64,000 nt of DNA, from positions 124,001 through 188,000 of the forward strand of contig JANQMC010000012.1 of NCBI GenBank assembly GCA_028280305.1. Reading direction: 5' to 3'. Each line of letters begins with the position of its first letter. Within the stretch, counting starts at the first letter, position 1. A model generated the notes under the pieces. It ran no database searches. It was not told where the DNA came from and saw only the letters and a program-made list of their open reading frames with translations. Position numbers and translations under genes: made by a program. The DNA is from Pelagibius sp. (lineage in GTDB: Bacteria; Pseudomonadota; Alphaproteobacteria; Kiloniellales; Kiloniellaceae). Positions 25,350 through 38,089 of this stretch are shown in pieces.

Positions 25350-26609
25350 CTACTCGCCGGGCCCGGCAAGCGGTGGATCGGCCAGGGTGAAGACTTCCTT
25401 CGCCTCACGGACGCCTTTCAGGTCATGAAAACCCAGGCTACGGCTTTTCCCAGTCCAGAGGCGGGCAAAGTCGGCAGAATAGACAAGCGGGACTTCCAGG
25501 TCACGATTCAAGGTTTCGATACGGCAGACCAGATTGACGGCCGGGCCAATCACCGTGAAGTCAAGGCGGTCGGCGGCGCCGACGTTGCCGTACATCACAT
25601 CGCCGACATGCAGGGCGACGCCGCAGCGGAACTCGGGTTTGTTTTCGGCGCGGCGCTGCGGCTGCACCGCCATGGCCTCCTCGAGCGCACTTTGGGCCGC
25701 CTGCATGGCGGCCGCGCAGGCGCGGCAAGCATCGCCCTCCTGCTGCTCCTCAATCGGAAAAATCGCCAGGATGGCATCGCCGATGAATTTCAGTATCTCT
25801 CCGCCGTTGGCGGCGATGGGCTGGGCCATGATCTCGAAATAATCGTCGAGCAGCAGAATGACGTCTTCCATCGGCAGGCGCTCTGAGAGCCCCGTGAAGT
25901 CGCGCAGGTCGCAGGTCCAGATCACCGCATTGATGCGCTCCACTTCGCCGCGCTTCACGGTGCCGCTCAGCACCCGGCCGCTGCTGCGCGGTCCGATATA
26001 GGTCTGCAGCAGGTTGCGCGCCGTGCGATAGACATTGCGCAGTTCCAGCACCGTAGCGAAGGCCGGCAGGCAGGCATCCACAGTCGCGATGTCGAGGTCG
26101 TCGAAACCGCCTTCGCGCCTGCTGGCGAGGGTTAGCGTGTTCATCTGCTTGTTGCTGAACGGCAAGGGCCGTGCGGTGTAGTCGCTGTAACCTTCCTTCA
26201 CCAGATCTTCGATGATCGGAAAATCCTGGGGACAGCCCGGTTCGGCGAGCCGGCGGCGGATTGCGGGGCCACCCTCATAGATGAGGCGCACCGGGCTGGT
26301 CATGAAAAAGCTGCTCTGTTCGACCCCGTGGGCCCGCGGTATCTCCATAGCGCCGCCGGCCTCCGCCTCCCAAAGCACCGTGACGGCGCGCAACTGAGGA
26401 TGAAGCTGCGGCATATGCAGGGTCGAGCGCGCGACCGGAACGCCGAGGTTGATGAGTTCGCGGATAAAGCCGTCGTGCAGCGTGGTGATGCGGCTGCGGC
26501 GCATGCCCATGTCGGTCAGCCAGTCGATGACCGGTTGGGCCCTGATCCGCGCATGCTGGCTGAGTTCCGGGCTTGCGGCGGCATCGCGTTGCGGATCGAC
26601 GGTCGTCAT
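25350..26609 (-). CDS. Class III adenylate/guanylate cyclase
   Basis: A 419-residue soluble protein. The N-terminal 220 residues have no motif I can name and may be a sensory region. The C-terminal 190 residues are a class III cyclase domain. It shows the metal-binding Asp in IWTCDLRDFTGLSERL, the GGEILKFIGDAILAIFP segment and DRLDFTVIGPAVNLVCRIE with the purine-binding Asp and transition-state Asn/Arg. cAMP is more likely than cGMP from the Lys/Asp pair. The start is the ATG complementary to 26607-26609. It lies 49 bases after the acetyltransferase gene, on the same strand as uvrA. Confidence 0.87.
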   Translation of the reverse strand: MTTVDPQRDAAASPELSQHARIRAQPVIDWLTDMGMRRSRITTLHDGFIRELINLGVPVARSTLHMPQLHPQLRAVTVLWEAEAGGAMEIPRAHGVEQSSFFMTSPVRLIYEGGPAIRRRLAEPGCPQDFPIIEDLVKEGYSDYTARPLPFSNKQMNTLTLASRREGGFDDLDIATVDACLPAFATVLELRNVYRTARNLLQTYIGPRSSGRVLSGTVKRGEVERINAVIWTCDLRDFTGLSERLPMEDVILLLDDYFEIMAQPIAANGGEILKFIGDAILAIFPIEEQQEGDACRACAAAMQAAQSALEEAMAVQPQRRAENKPEFRCGVALHVGDVMYGNVGAADRLDFTVIGPAVNLVCRIETLNRDLEVPLVYSADFARLWTGKSRSLGFHDLKGVREAKEVFTLADPPLAGPGE

Positions 26610-26658
26610 AACCCCGGAGTGTGCGGGCCAGCCCCGCTGCTGGCAAGGGGCTGGAAGC

Positions 26659-27152
26659 CTAGCGTTCTTCGGCGAAATGCCGCAGGGCGTCACCGTCGAA
26701 GCGGTAGTAGACCTTCTCGGTCGCCCGCCGGGCACCGATGCGTTCGTAGAACTCCATGGCCCGGGGGTTGTAGTCTTCCGCCGTCCAATCGAAACGCACG
26801 CAACCGCGTGCCACCGCGATCCTGGCCAGTTCACGCATCAAGGTGAGCCCGACGCCTTTGCCGCGGGCTTCCGCAAGGGTGAAGAGATCCTTCAGGAAAA
26901 GAGCGCCGCCCAGGTCCGGCGCCGGGTAAAGCACGGCAAAGCTGGCGAAGCCGATTGCGGCGCCCTCCCGTTCCGCCAGCACGATCTCCACATTGGCCGT
27001 CTCGGCCAGCACGTGATCACGGACGTGCGCTGCCATGGCCTCAGCGGTCGGGGCCTTGTCGCCCCAGTAATGCAGATCGCAGCGGTAGAACAGCCCGGCG
27101 ACGGCAGCATGATCGGCTGCAGTCGCTATCCGGCAGGTGATGGTGCCTTCGC

Positions 27153-27156
<4 letters not shown>
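26659..27156 (-). CDS. GNAT-family N-acetyltransferase
   Basis: A 165-residue acetyltransferase. The acetyl-CoA-binding loop [21 protein letters not shown] fits the R/QxxGxG/A motif. C-terminal [23 protein letters not shown] is the usual motif B. It resembles diamine (spermidine/spermine-type) acetyltransferases, but the substrate cannot be fixed. Its ATG overlaps the uvrA stop (ATGA at 27153-27156), so it is translated from the uvrA message. Confidence 0.85.
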
Positions 27157-30044
<2,888 letters not shown>

Positions 30045-30275
30045 CAAATCGGCACGGCCTCTCGAGGCTGGGGGTTGTTGTCTGGATACCCTGGTCGAAA
30101 ACGACCGGCAGAGAGCAATATGGATGATGGGACCGGGAAAATCGAGCCCCAGATCGCGATTGCGGCCTTGCGGATAAGCCATTGCTGACATAGACCTGCC
30201 AGCCGCGCTACAGTCTCACGGCCCTTGGCCGGGCGCCCTTATTGAAATCAACCTGAGAATTTGGAGAAGGTCGTT

Positions 30276-30773
30276 ATGGCGGGGAGCGTCAACAAAGTCA
30301 TTTTGGTCGGCAACCTGGGGCGCGATCCGGAAATCCGCAGCACCCAGGACGGCACCCGCATCGCCAATCTCTCGGTCGCGACCTCGGAGACCTGGCGCGA
30401 CCGCAATTCGGGAGAGCGGCGCGAGCGCACCGAGTGGCACCGGGTCGTGATCTTCAACGAAAAGCTCTCCGAAGTGGCCGAGAAGTACCTGCGCAAAGGC
30501 TCCAAGATCTACATCGAGGGTCAACTTCAAACCCGCAAGTGGACCGACCAATCCGGGCAGGATCGCTATACGACAGAGGTGGTGCTGCAGCGCTTCCGCG
30601 GCGAACTGACCATGCTGGACGGCCGCCAGGACGGTGGTGGCGGCGGCTTCGGCGGCGGCGACCAGGGCGGCTACAGCGGCGGTGGCGGCGATTTCGGCGG
30701 CGGTTCCTCGGGCGGGAGCTCCGGCGGCGGATCGGGCCCGGCCGGCGATCTGGACGACGAAATCCCGTTCTAA
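30276..30773 (+). CDS. ssb: Single-stranded DNA-binding protein
   Basis: A 165-residue SSB that coats single-stranded DNA in replication and repair. The OB-fold covers about residues 1-112 ([20 protein letters not shown] ... [21 protein letters not shown]). A Gly/Ser-rich flexible linker follows, then the partner-binding tip DLDDEIPF. The start is the ATG at 30276, with GGAGAAGG at 30263-30270. It diverges from uvrA. Confidence 0.97.
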   Translation: MAGSVNKVILVGNLGRDPEIRSTQDGTRIANLSVATSETWRDRNSGERRERTEWHRVVIFNEKLSEVAEKYLRKGSKIYIEGQLQTRKWTDQSGQDRYTTEVVLQRFRGELTMLDGRQDGGGGGFGGGDQGGYSGGGGDFGGGSSGGSSGGGSGPAGDLDDEIPF

Positions 30774-31227
30774 GGGCGGCGGCGCTGACACTTCCGGACG
30801 TCGCCGGTTCTCAGTGTGAGAGCCGACGATTCTTGCCGAACCATATTGGCGTGAACGGGCCGCCGGGACACAGCCCAAGGTTGGTTCGGCCCGCGCCATG
30901 GCAAGCCTTGCGCGGCGGCTCCGGAAAAGTGCAGACGACGGATTTCTAACATCCTGAAATAAAAGGAAAAACCACGCCCGTTTCGCAGGCGCGGGAGTTG
31001 TCGTTCTTTTACGGGATTGTTATAATCAATCCAACGAATCGCGGGGGGTTTCCGGGCGTCGAAAGGCCAGTGGTCAGGCGCTCTTCCGGGACCAGAGAAA
31101 CTTCGGCGATTTGGCATGATTTCCTGGTTCTGCCGGCCCCGGCGGGCCGTCTTTCCTCCGGTTCGGGCGCTGGGTCCGGGCCCTGCTTCCAGGTTCCTTC
31201 TGGGTTCGTTGTCTAAGGCCTTTTCTC
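30774..31227 (+). other. Gene-free gap between ssb and gyrA
   Basis: These 454 bases hold no protein-coding frame with family support. The only clear signal is a strong promoter at 30998-31026, giving gyrA a leader of about 200 bases. I see no convincing terminator after ssb. Confidence 0.6.
30998..31026 (+). promoter_or_regulatory. Strong sigma-70-type promoter of gyrA
   Basis: TTGTCG at 30998-31003 and a perfect TATAAT at 31021-31026 are separated by 17 bases. The match is the best in the window and lies about 200 bases upstream of gyrA. Confidence 0.65.
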
Positions 31228-34005
31228 TTGTCCGATCCGTCTAAGCCGAGTTTCGATCACGACATAACACCGGTCACCATCGAGGACGAGATGAAACGCT
31301 CGTACCTCGACTACGCCATGAGCGTGATCGTGGCGCGGGCCTTGCCGGATGTCCGCGACGGCCTGAAGCCGGTGCACCGGCGCATCCTCTACGCCATGAA
31401 GGAAGCCGGCTACGACTGGAACCGGCCGTACCGCAAGTCGGCCCGCGTCGTCGGTGACGTCATGGGTCAGTACCACCCCCATGGCGATTCCGCGATCTAC
31501 GACACCATGGTGCGGATGGCGCAGGATTTCTCCATGCGCCTGCAGCTCATCGACGGGCAGGGCAATTTCGGTTCCATGGACGGCGATCCGCCGGCGGCCA
31601 TGCGCTATACCGAGGCGCGGCTGACGCGGGTGGCCAGCGACGCGCTGCTGGACGATATCGACGAGAACACCGTCGACTTCCAGGACAACTACGATGAGTC
31701 GACCAAGGAGCCGGTGGTCCTGCCGGCGCGTTTTCCCAATCTGCTGGTCAACGGCGCCGGCGGCATCGCCGTGGGCATGGCGACCAACATCCCGCCCCAC
31801 AATCTGGGGGAGGTGATCGACGGCTGCCTAGCTTACATCGACAAGCCGGATATCTCCATCGACGGCCTGATGGAATACATTCCCGGACCCGATTTCCCGA
31901 CCGGCGGCATCATCCTCGGCCGTGCCGGCATCCGCGATGCCTATCACACCGGGCGCGGCAGCCTGCGCGTCAGGGCCAAGACCGAGATCGAGGAAATCCG
32001 CAAGGACCGCATGGCGATTATCGTCAGCGAGGTGCCTTTTCAGGTGAACAAGGCGCGGATGCTGGAGCGGATCGCCGAGCTGGTCCGTGCCAAGACCATC
32101 GAGGGTATCGCCGACCTGCGCGACGAAAGCGACCGTCAGGGGCTGCGCGTGGTCATCGAACTGCGTCGGGATGCGGAGCCCGATGTGGTGCTGAATCAGC
32201 TTTTCCGCCATTCCCAGCTTCAGGGCTCTTTCGGCTGCAATATCCTGGCGCTGAACGGCGGACGGCCGGAGGTCCTGGATCTCCGCGCCATCATCGGCGC
32301 CTTCATCGATTTCCGCGAAGAGGTGGTGACACGGCGCACGGCCTTCCGCCTCGGCAAGGCTCGCGATCGTGCGCACCTCTTGGTTGGCCTCGCCATTGCG
32401 GTGGCCAACATCGATCCGGTGATTGCGCTGATCCGCGCCGCGCCTGACCCGGTGGCGGCCCGTGAGGGCCTGATGGCGCAGCGCTGGCCGGCCAAGGATG
32501 TCGCGCCGCTGATCGCGCTCATCGACGAGCCGGGCCGGGTGGTTGAGGAAGACGGTAGCTACAGCCTTTCTGAGGCCCAGGCGCGGGCGATCCTGGAACT
32601 GCGCCTGCAGCGCCTGACCGGGCTGGAGCGTGAGAAGATCGCCGCCGAGCTGCAGGAAATTGCTGCAGAAATAAAGGAATACCTGGAAATCCTCTCTTCG
32701 CGTGAGAAGTTGCTGTCGATCCTGCGCGAAGAGTTCAACGACATGAAGGCGCGTTTCGCCACGCCGCGCCGGACGCTGATCTCCGATCACGGCTTCGAAC
32801 AGGAAGACGAGGATCTGATCCAGCGCGAAGACATGGTGGTGACAGTCAGTCACGGCGGCTACATCAAGCGGGTGCCGCTGTCGACCTATCGCGCCCAGCG
32901 GCGCGGCGGCAAGGGCCGGGCCGGCATGGCGACCCGCGACGAGGATTTCGTCAGCCAGGTCTTCGTCTGCAACACCCATACGCCGGTGCTGTTCTTCTCC
33001 TCCCGCGGCATGGTGTACAAGCTGAAGGTCTACCGCCTGCCGGTCGGCACGCCCCAGGCGCGCGGCAAGGCGCTGATCAACCTTCTGCCCCTGGCTGAGG
33101 GCGAGGTGATTTCCACCTTCATGCCGATGCCCGAGGACGAGACCACCTGGGACCAGATGTACGTCGTCTTCGCGACCTCGGACGGCAATGTCCGGCGCAA
33201 CAAGCTGTCGGATTTCGTGCGGGTCATGGCCAACGGCAAGATCGCCATGAAGCTGGAAGACGGCGACAGCGAATTGGTGGCCGTGCGGCCCTGTGCCCAG
33301 GATGACGATATCCTGCTGGCCACCGCCGGGGGGCGCTGCATCCGCTTTTCTGTGTCCGACGTCCGGGTCTTTGCCGGCCGCACCTCGACCGGCGTGCGCG
33401 GTATCAAACTGGGTAAGGGCGACAAGGTCATCTCCATGACCATCCTGCGTTCGGGCGAAGCCGAGAGCACCGAAGAGCGCGATGCCTACCGGCGCTACGC
33501 CTCGGCAAAGCGGCGCGGAGAGAACGGCGATGGCGACGGCGTATCCGACAATGGCATCGAATTGTCCCAGGCCCGGCTCAGCGAACTGGCCGAGAGCGAA
33601 CAGTTCATTCTCTCGGTTGCCGATGACGGTTATGGCAAGCGCACCTCGGCCTACGAATACCGCCTGACGGGCCGTGGCGGCCGCGGCATCGGCAACATGG
33701 ACCTGAGCCGTCACGGCGGACGGGAGTCCGGGGTGATCGCCGCCTTTCCGGTCGGCCCCGGCGACCAGATCATGCTGGTGACCGACGGCGGCAAGCTGAT
33801 TCGCAGCCCGGTCGAGGACATCCGCATTGCCGGCCGCACTACCCGCGGCGTCATGCTGTTTCGCATCGACGAAAGTGAGCGTATTGTTTCCGTGGCCCAC
33901 CTGCCGGAAGAAGAGACGGACGACGAAGACGAAACCGTTTCCGACGATCCCGTATCCGGCGGGGAGGGCGGACCGGGTCCGGCTGCAGGGCCCGGGGCAA
34001 CCTAG
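31228..34005 (+). CDS. gyrA: DNA gyrase subunit A
   Basis: A 925-residue type II topoisomerase subunit that cuts and rejoins DNA during negative supercoiling. The active Tyr lies in [14 protein letters not shown] near residue 130. The quinolone region reads [12 protein letters not shown], keeping the Ser and Asp associated with susceptibility. The GyrA box [10 protein letters not shown] needed for wrapping is present. The C-terminal beta-pinwheel has an inserted charged loop ([20 protein letters not shown]) of the kind seen in alphaproteobacteria, and the tail is acidic. The start codon is TTG at 31228, with a weak TAAGG nine bases upstream. Confidence 0.96.
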   Translation: MSDPSKPSFDHDITPVTIEDEMKRSYLDYAMSVIVARALPDVRDGLKPVHRRILYAMKEAGYDWNRPYRKSARVVGDVMGQYHPHGDSAIYDTMVRMAQDFSMRLQLIDGQGNFGSMDGDPPAAMRYTEARLTRVASDALLDDIDENTVDFQDNYDESTKEPVVLPARFPNLLVNGAGGIAVGMATNIPPHNLGEVIDGCLAYIDKPDISIDGLMEYIPGPDFPTGGIILGRAGIRDAYHTGRGSLRVRAKTEIEEIRKDRMAIIVSEVPFQVNKARMLERIAELVRAKTIEGIADLRDESDRQGLRVVIELRRDAEPDVVLNQLFRHSQLQGSFGCNILALNGGRPEVLDLRAIIGAFIDFREEVVTRRTAFRLGKARDRAHLLVGLAIAVANIDPVIALIRAAPDPVAAREGLMAQRWPAKDVAPLIALIDEPGRVVEEDGSYSLSEAQARAILELRLQRLTGLEREKIAAELQEIAAEIKEYLEILSSREKLLSILREEFNDMKARFATPRRTLISDHGFEQEDEDLIQREDMVVTVSHGGYIKRVPLSTYRAQRRGGKGRAGMATRDEDFVSQVFVCNTHTPVLFFSSRGMVYKLKVYRLPVGTPQARGKALINLLPLAEGEVISTFMPMPEDETTWDQMYVVFATSDGNVRRNKLSDFVRVMANGKIAMKLEDGDSELVAVRPCAQDDDILLATAGGRCIRFSVSDVRVFAGRTSTGVRGIKLGKGDKVISMTILRSGEAESTEERDAYRRYASAKRRGENGDGDGVSDNGIELSQARLSELAESEQFILSVADDGYGKRTSAYEYRLTGRGGRGIGNMDLSRHGGRESGVIAAFPVGPGDQIMLVTDGGKLIRSPVEDIRIAGRTTRGVMLFRIDESERIVSVAHLPEEETDDEDETVSDDPVSGGEGGPGPAAGPGAT

Positions 34006-34025
34006 CTGGGGGAGATCGAAGGATC

Positions 34026-34577
34026 ATGAGAGAGCCGCTGGTCGGTGTCTATCCCGGCACCTTCGATCCCATCACCAACGGACACCAGGACATTATCGGC
34101 CGGGCCTGCAAGCTGGTCGACCGGCTGGTGATTGCGGTTGCCCGCAATGCCGGCAAGGGGCCGCTCTTCACTATCGACGAGCGGGTCGAGATGGTGCGCG
34201 ACGAGATCGGGCGGATGGAAACCCATGGCGCCGAAGTGCAGGTGAGCAGCTTCGACAACCTTCTGATCCATTTCTGCCAGGAGGTCGGCGGCTCCGTACT
34301 GGTCCGCGGCCTGCGGGCGGTTTCCGATTTCGAGTATGAGTTCCAGATGGCCAGCATGAATGCCCGCCTGGACGCCGACATCGAGACGGTGTTCCTGATG
34401 GCGTCGGAGCGACAGCAGTTCATTTCGTCCCGCTTCGTGAAGGAGATCGGCCGCCTGGGCGGCGACATTTCCAGCTTTGTCGGCGCCGATGTTGCCGCCC
34501 GTCTGCGCGACCGCTTCCACCTGGAACAGGAAGACGGCAAGGCGGCCGCCAAGAGGCTCCAGACATTCAAGCAATAG
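34026..34577 (+). CDS. coaD: Phosphopantetheine adenylyltransferase
   Basis: A 183-residue nucleotidyltransferase for the fourth step of coenzyme A synthesis. The N-terminal GVYPGTFDPITNGHQDII contains the TxGH motif, and FISSRFVKEIGRLGGDIS is the C-terminal ATP-binding signature. It is slightly longer than the usual 160 residues because of a charged C-terminal tail. It starts 20 bases after gyrA and is probably co-transcribed with it. Confidence 0.96.
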   Translation: MREPLVGVYPGTFDPITNGHQDIIGRACKLVDRLVIAVARNAGKGPLFTIDERVEMVRDEIGRMETHGAEVQVSSFDNLLIHFCQEVGGSVLVRGLRAVSDFEYEFQMASMNARLDADIETVFLMASERQQFISSRFVKEIGRLGGDISSFVGADVAARLRDRFHLEQEDGKAAAKRLQTFKQ

Positions 34578-34674
34578 CCCGGTCAAACAGGGGCTGCGGC
34601 AAGCCGCAAGCGGGACAGGAAACAGCCAGGGTTTCCGGCGGTTTCGGGACGTCCTTTTTTAGGGTTCACACCGG

Positions 34675-34703
34675 TTGACCGGACCGGGGGCCGGCACTAT
34701 TGT
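34675..34703 (+). promoter_or_regulatory. Putative promoter of tRNA-Lys
   Basis: TTGACC at 34675-34680 and TATTGT at 34698-34703 are 17 bases apart, about 75 bases upstream of the mature tRNA. Confidence 0.55.
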
Positions 34704-34778
34704 GCGCGCGCCGCGTCGGAGGGGCAGGGACCGCAGAATGTTGGCCCGAGTCCCCCAGATGCCGCAAATCCCCTTGGG

Positions 34779-34854
34779 GGGCCCGTAGCTCAGTTGGTAG
34801 AGCACCTGACTTTTAATCAGGTTGTCCCAGGTTCGATCCCTGGCGGGCTCACCA
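34779..34854 (+). tRNA. tRNA-Lys (anticodon TTT)
   Basis: A 76-base cloverleaf with encoded CCA. The acceptor arm GGGCCCG pairs with CGGGCTC with one G-U. The anticodon arm is CCTGA-CTTTTAA-TCAGG, reading TTT, and the T arm carries GTTCGATCC. It lies downstream of coaD with its own likely promoter. Confidence 0.96.
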
Positions 34855-34922
34855 TTTCTCCACAGTAACCGATGCCCGGCAAAAGCCGGCGGTGTTCGCC
34901 GCCGATCCGGCTTTCCGGCCCG

Positions 34923-34964
34923 TCAGTCCGGCCCTGTCAGTCTGGCCCTGTCAGCCCGGCCCTG
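34923..34964. repeat. Three tandem 14-base repeats
   Basis: TCAGTCCGGCCCTG, TCAGTCTGGCCCTG and TCAGCCCGGCCCTG follow each other exactly, with a partial fourth TCAG after. Units differ at one or two bases. The array lies just downstream of tRNA-Lys. Confidence 0.85.
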
Positions 34965-35165
34965 TCAGTGAAGAGGCAGCCGCACCTTCTGCCAGGGCGA
35001 TGTGCCGGGCTTTGTCAGGCTCCGCTCGAAGGCTGCTGTTTCAGCCGCAGTATGGCGGATCCAGGACGCCTTTCGGAACTGCCGGTTTTTGGCGACAGGA
35101 GAGAGGTTGGACCGAATCGCTTCGTCCAGACCCGCAGAACGCCAGAACATCATGTGGTTCGCCAT
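34965..35165 (-). CDS. Possible small hypothetical protein
   Basis: A 66-codon frame starting with ATG complementary to 35163-35165, preceded by a well-placed GGGAG. The product is basic (FWRSAGLDEAIRSNLSPVAK ...), with no transmembrane helix or motif I recognise. The good ribosome-binding site is the main support. It ends inside the flank of the 14-base repeats. It may not be real. Confidence 0.3.
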   Translation of the reverse strand: MANHMMFWRSAGLDEAIRSNLSPVAKNRQFRKASWIRHTAAETAAFERSLTKPGTSPWQKVRLPLH

Positions 35166-35447
35166 TGTGAACTCCCGAAACTGTTGCCCGGCGACTCCAT
35201 CAGGACTTCGCGATGGGCTGCGGCCCAACCTGGGATAGGAAGTTTCGCCGTATGTTTTCTTGTTCACGATGATTGTGGCGCGTTCTGGTTTAGATTTTCT
35301 TGCCTGAGATCGCTTTAAGTAAATCATCGAAATGATTAGCAAAATACGCAAGATTATTAATAGTGATTTAACTACAATCCTTTAAGCAGGGTCTTTCAAT
35401 CAACACCTCTCGCACCGGCAACGCGGTCGCGCAGAAAAGGCTCTGCT

Positions 35448-36542
35448 TTGAAGAAGATCCTCAGGTGGACTTCGGGAACCAGTAACCGAACGGCGGTCAT
35501 TGATCTGGCCATCGTGCTGGGGTCGGTAGTCGTGGCCTTCGCCGTCTTCCAGGAATTTGACCTGGCGGAGGCCTGGGAGACCTGGGCCGATCAGCACGAG
35601 GATATGGAACTGGATGAGTTGCCGCTGGCGCTTGGGATTGCGGCCATCGCATTCCTCTGGTTCTCCTGGCGGCGCTGGTGCGCCCTGGCAAAGGAGTTCC
35701 GGCGCAGCCGCCGCATCATGACGCGGTTGAGGGCGTCTTTGAGAAAGCGCCGGGCAGCCGAACGGAGTCTGATCTCGGCCAAGCAGGAGGCCGAGCTGGC
35801 AGATCGCACGAAGTCCGAATTTCTGGCGAACATCAGCCATGAACTGCGCACGCCCTTGAACGCAATCATCGGGTTTTCCGAAGTGATCGTGAACCAGGTT
35901 GATGGCCCGATGGGTAACCCGAAGTATCAGGAATACGCGACGCACATCTGCGAGTCCGGCAAACACCTTCTGGGCATCATCAATGAGATTCTGGACCTCT
36001 CGAAGATCGAATCCGGCCAGGCGGAGTTGGTGGAAGAGATCTTTACGCCAAGGGACAGCATCCAGGCCGCCATACGTCTGGTATCGATGCAGTCGACGTC
36101 GACGGCCATCGACGTGGAGCTTCAGGAAACCGACGGGTTGCCGGACTTTCATGGTGATCCGCGCCTCTTAAAGCAGATCGTCATCAACCTGGTGTCCAAC
36201 GCCGTCAAGTTCAGCAAGCCCGGCGGCAAGGTGACCGTCTCGATGGATGTTGGGCCTGAAAGGGGCCTCCGGATTGCCATCCAAGACACCGGTGTGGGCA
36301 TGACGGCTGATGAGATCGCTATTGCCATCAAGCCTTTCCGGCAGATTGAAAATGCCTACAAGCGCAGCCGGCCGGGAACCGGACTGGGCTTGCCGCTCGC
36401 GCTGGCCCTCACTGAGCTGCATGGCGGCACAGTGACCCTGGCAAGTGATCCGGGGCAGGGAACAACTGTTACGGTGACATTCCCGGCAGCACGATCGGTT
36501 TGGGCGGCTCGGCGGCCAAAGGAGCTTGGTGCTTTGGCCTGA
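35448..36542 (+). CDS. Membrane-bound sensor histidine kinase, PleC/DivJ/PdhS-like catalytic part
   Basis: A 364-residue kinase. Two transmembrane helices (about residues 17-36 and 60-78) enclose a short acidic periplasmic loop of about 24 residues, too small for a classic sensor domain. A basic cytoplasmic helix leads to the HisKA domain with the phospho-accepting His in FLANISHELRTPLNAIIGFSE. HATPase motifs follow: QIVINLVSNAVKFSKPGG (N box), IQDTGVGM (G1) and RPGTGLGLPLALALTELHGG (G2). The H-box sequence is like the alphaproteobacterial PleC/DivJ/PdhS group, which phosphorylates DivK. No response regulator lies beside it. The start is TTG at 35448, with AAAAGG upstream. Confidence 0.87.
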   Translation: MKKILRWTSGTSNRTAVIDLAIVLGSVVVAFAVFQEFDLAEAWETWADQHEDMELDELPLALGIAAIAFLWFSWRRWCALAKEFRRSRRIMTRLRASLRKRRAAERSLISAKQEAELADRTKSEFLANISHELRTPLNAIIGFSEVIVNQVDGPMGNPKYQEYATHICESGKHLLGIINEILDLSKIESGQAELVEEIFTPRDSIQAAIRLVSMQSTSTAIDVELQETDGLPDFHGDPRLLKQIVINLVSNAVKFSKPGGKVTVSMDVGPERGLRIAIQDTGVGMTADEIAIAIKPFRQIENAYKRSRPGTGLGLPLALALTELHGGTVTLASDPGQGTTVTVTFPAARSVWAARRPKELGALA

Positions 36543-36569
36543 CGAACGCTTGCCCTCAAGGGCTGCGCG

Positions 36570-36854
36570 CTAGTCTTTATCATCTTTCCTCAGGGTCATG
36601 AGGCTGATGCCGAGGGCAACCGAGCCAAAGGTAATAAACAGGCCAAAGAACAGCAGCCCCAAACCCAACCAGGGCTGATCGCTTCCGAAAATCAACCCGC
36701 GCAATCCGGCCAGATCACTGGCCAGGATGGCCGTGCAGAACACTGCAGCAGCCAGGAATCCAACGGCCAGGTGGCGCCAGACCATCTCCAGAGCCTGTTT
36801 CTCGTGGGCCAGGAGAGGGGGCCGATTCGGCTTGGGGCGTCGTTTTGAAGCCAT
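36570..36854 (-). CDS. Small two-helix membrane protein of unknown function
   Basis: A 94-residue protein with a basic N terminus (KRRPKPNRPPLL) and two transmembrane helices (VGFLAAAVFCTAILASDLAG and LGLGLLFFGLFITFGSVALG). The C terminus is charged (MTLRKDDKD). The ATG is complementary to 36852-36854. No family is recognised. It converges with the histidine kinase, 27 bases apart. Confidence 0.6.
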   Translation of the reverse strand: MASKRRPKPNRPPLLAHEKQALEMVWRHLAVGFLAAAVFCTAILASDLAGLRGLIFGSDQPWLGLGLLFFGLFITFGSVALGISLMTLRKDDKD

Positions 36855-37078
36855 GCGTTGAGAATTGGTTCTTAGAGGGCCGGCTGCAAGAGTCTAAAGC
36901 AGGCTCGATTGTCGCAACCCAAAAAGGGTGCGGAATCCCACAGAAAGCAACGATTTTGGCGGGCAGACTGGAAGCTCGAAGTCGACGGGGGCTGCTCAGC
37001 TTTTGAGCGCTAGGTAACTGATCTTTAAAGGAAGACGTGCAGGCTGTGTGGGTGCGCAAGCATAGTGAGGTTGAAGCA

Positions 37079-37297
37079 ATGACACTGCATTCAGGCTTCG
37101 ATCCGGCCCGTTGGATCGTCGATGCCTTCAGAGCGGGAATTTTCGCGCGGGTCAACGCCAACGGCGACTTGGCCCTTGACGTCGTTAATGCCTGCCCGAA
37201 GGAGACCGAGGAGCTTCTCGGCCGTCTGAGTGGGAACTCGGAAGCGGTTATCCTGCAGATGCCGAAGCCCGACAGCGACGTTCTGTACCTGAACTAA
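37079..37297 (+). CDS. Small hypothetical protein
   Basis: A 72-residue protein (TLHSGFDPARWIVDAFRAGI ...) with mixed alpha/beta character and no membrane segment. The ATG at 37079 has GTGAGG eight bases upstream. An in-frame GTG at 37037, preceded by AAAGGA, would add 14 residues. No family is recognised. Codon use looks like that of neighbouring genes. Confidence 0.5.
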   Translation: MTLHSGFDPARWIVDAFRAGIFARVNANGDLALDVVNACPKETEELLGRLSGNSEAVILQMPKPDSDVLYLN

Positions 37298-37412
37298 ACC
37301 TGTCCGATCCGCCTCGGGCGAGCACCGGGTTTCCTGAAAGCCGGAACGCTTAGAGGAATGGGGCAGGGCTGATCGAGGCGGGCCCTGGCGCGGGCCCTGA
37401 TCCATTGCTTCT

Positions 37413-37859
37413 CTATTCAACCCCGATGATATCGATGTCGCTGTCCAGGATTAACTGGCGCAGGGTCTTCAGGCCCATCTCCAGTTCCTCATATTCCCGG
37501 CGCAGCAACGAAACCTCTTCCACTGCCGACTTGCGGGTCGCCTGATTGCGCGGCAACTCCATCAAGGCGGCCAGGTAACGCCCCTTGGCATGAGCAGTAC
37601 GGCGCACCAGCGCCTTGACCTCACGCTGCTTGAGATGCACCAGCACCGACATGACTTCGCGGCGGCTGTGTTCCTGAATCGTGTCGTCGATCTCATCGAC
37701 AAACTGGCCGGCCGTGACACTGGATTGCTCGGGCTCGGGGACCGCCAGCGCATCTTCCAGCATACGCAGGGCCTGCCGCGGTTTACCGCTGGAGCGGTGG
37801 AACCATTGCAGCGTCGGGTTCGAACGCAGGTCGTGTTCTGAGAGGTCGGGAAAGCTCAT
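37413..37859 (-). CDS. Hypothetical helical/coiled-coil protein
   Basis: A 148-residue soluble protein, almost entirely helical. The C-terminal half (VEEVSLLRREYEELEMGLKT) looks like a coiled coil. Many charged residues and no Cys suggest a cytoplasmic scaffold or regulator, but no family is recognised. It starts with ATG complementary to 37857-37859. Confidence 0.6.
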   Translation of the reverse strand: MSFPDLSEHDLRSNPTLQWFHRSSGKPRQALRMLEDALAVPEPEQSSVTAGQFVDEIDDTIQEHSRREVMSVLVHLKQREVKALVRRTAHAKGRYLAALMELPRNQATRKSAVEEVSLLRREYEELEMGLKTLRQLILDSDIDIIGVE

Positions 37860-38089
37860 GGTTCATGGCCCTTGCGCCGGTTTCGCATTGACCCGGAAGC
37901 CGAAGGCCCGGGTTGCCTAAGCTTTGCAATCGGCGGGCCAGTTGCCGACGCCGAAGAACCCCAGGTTTCAGCGTCTGGGGCCCGGCATCACGCGGCGGGA
38001 AGGCAGTTTTCGACGGGCAGAGGCGGTGGACAGGGGCAATTCTTGCCGGGTTCGTTGCGGGGAAGCCGTGGGGGCCATCCGGCTCGGGA

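Larger units (their letters stand above)
34855..35447. other. Gap between tRNA-Lys and the histidine kinase
   Basis: The first part holds a 14-base triple repeat and one doubtful small minus-strand frame. The last 130 bases (35320-35447) are AT-rich and contain a 6-4-6 palindrome, AATCATCGAAATGATT (35322-35337). That may be a binding site ahead of the kinase gene. Confidence 0.5.

Noticed and set aside
30045..30275. LexA-controlled uvrA/ssb promoter
   Set aside because: I looked for GTTC-N7-GTTC, the alphaproteobacterial SOS box, and found none in the shared gap.
31828..33900. 690-codon open frame on the strand opposite gyrA
   Set aside because: It is the antisense shadow of a GC-rich core gene. 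It has no family features, while gyrA is unmistakable.
34923..34964. CRISPR array
   Set aside because: The repeats are 14 bases long with no spacers, and no cas gene is present.
34872..35318. 148-codon plus-strand frame after tRNA-Lys
   Set aside because: Its N terminus is only the translated 14-base repeats and there is no ribosome-binding site or family match.
35320..35447. CtrA binding sites upstream of the histidine kinase
   Set aside because: TTAA pairs occur but not with the seven-base spacing of TTAA-N7-TTAA.
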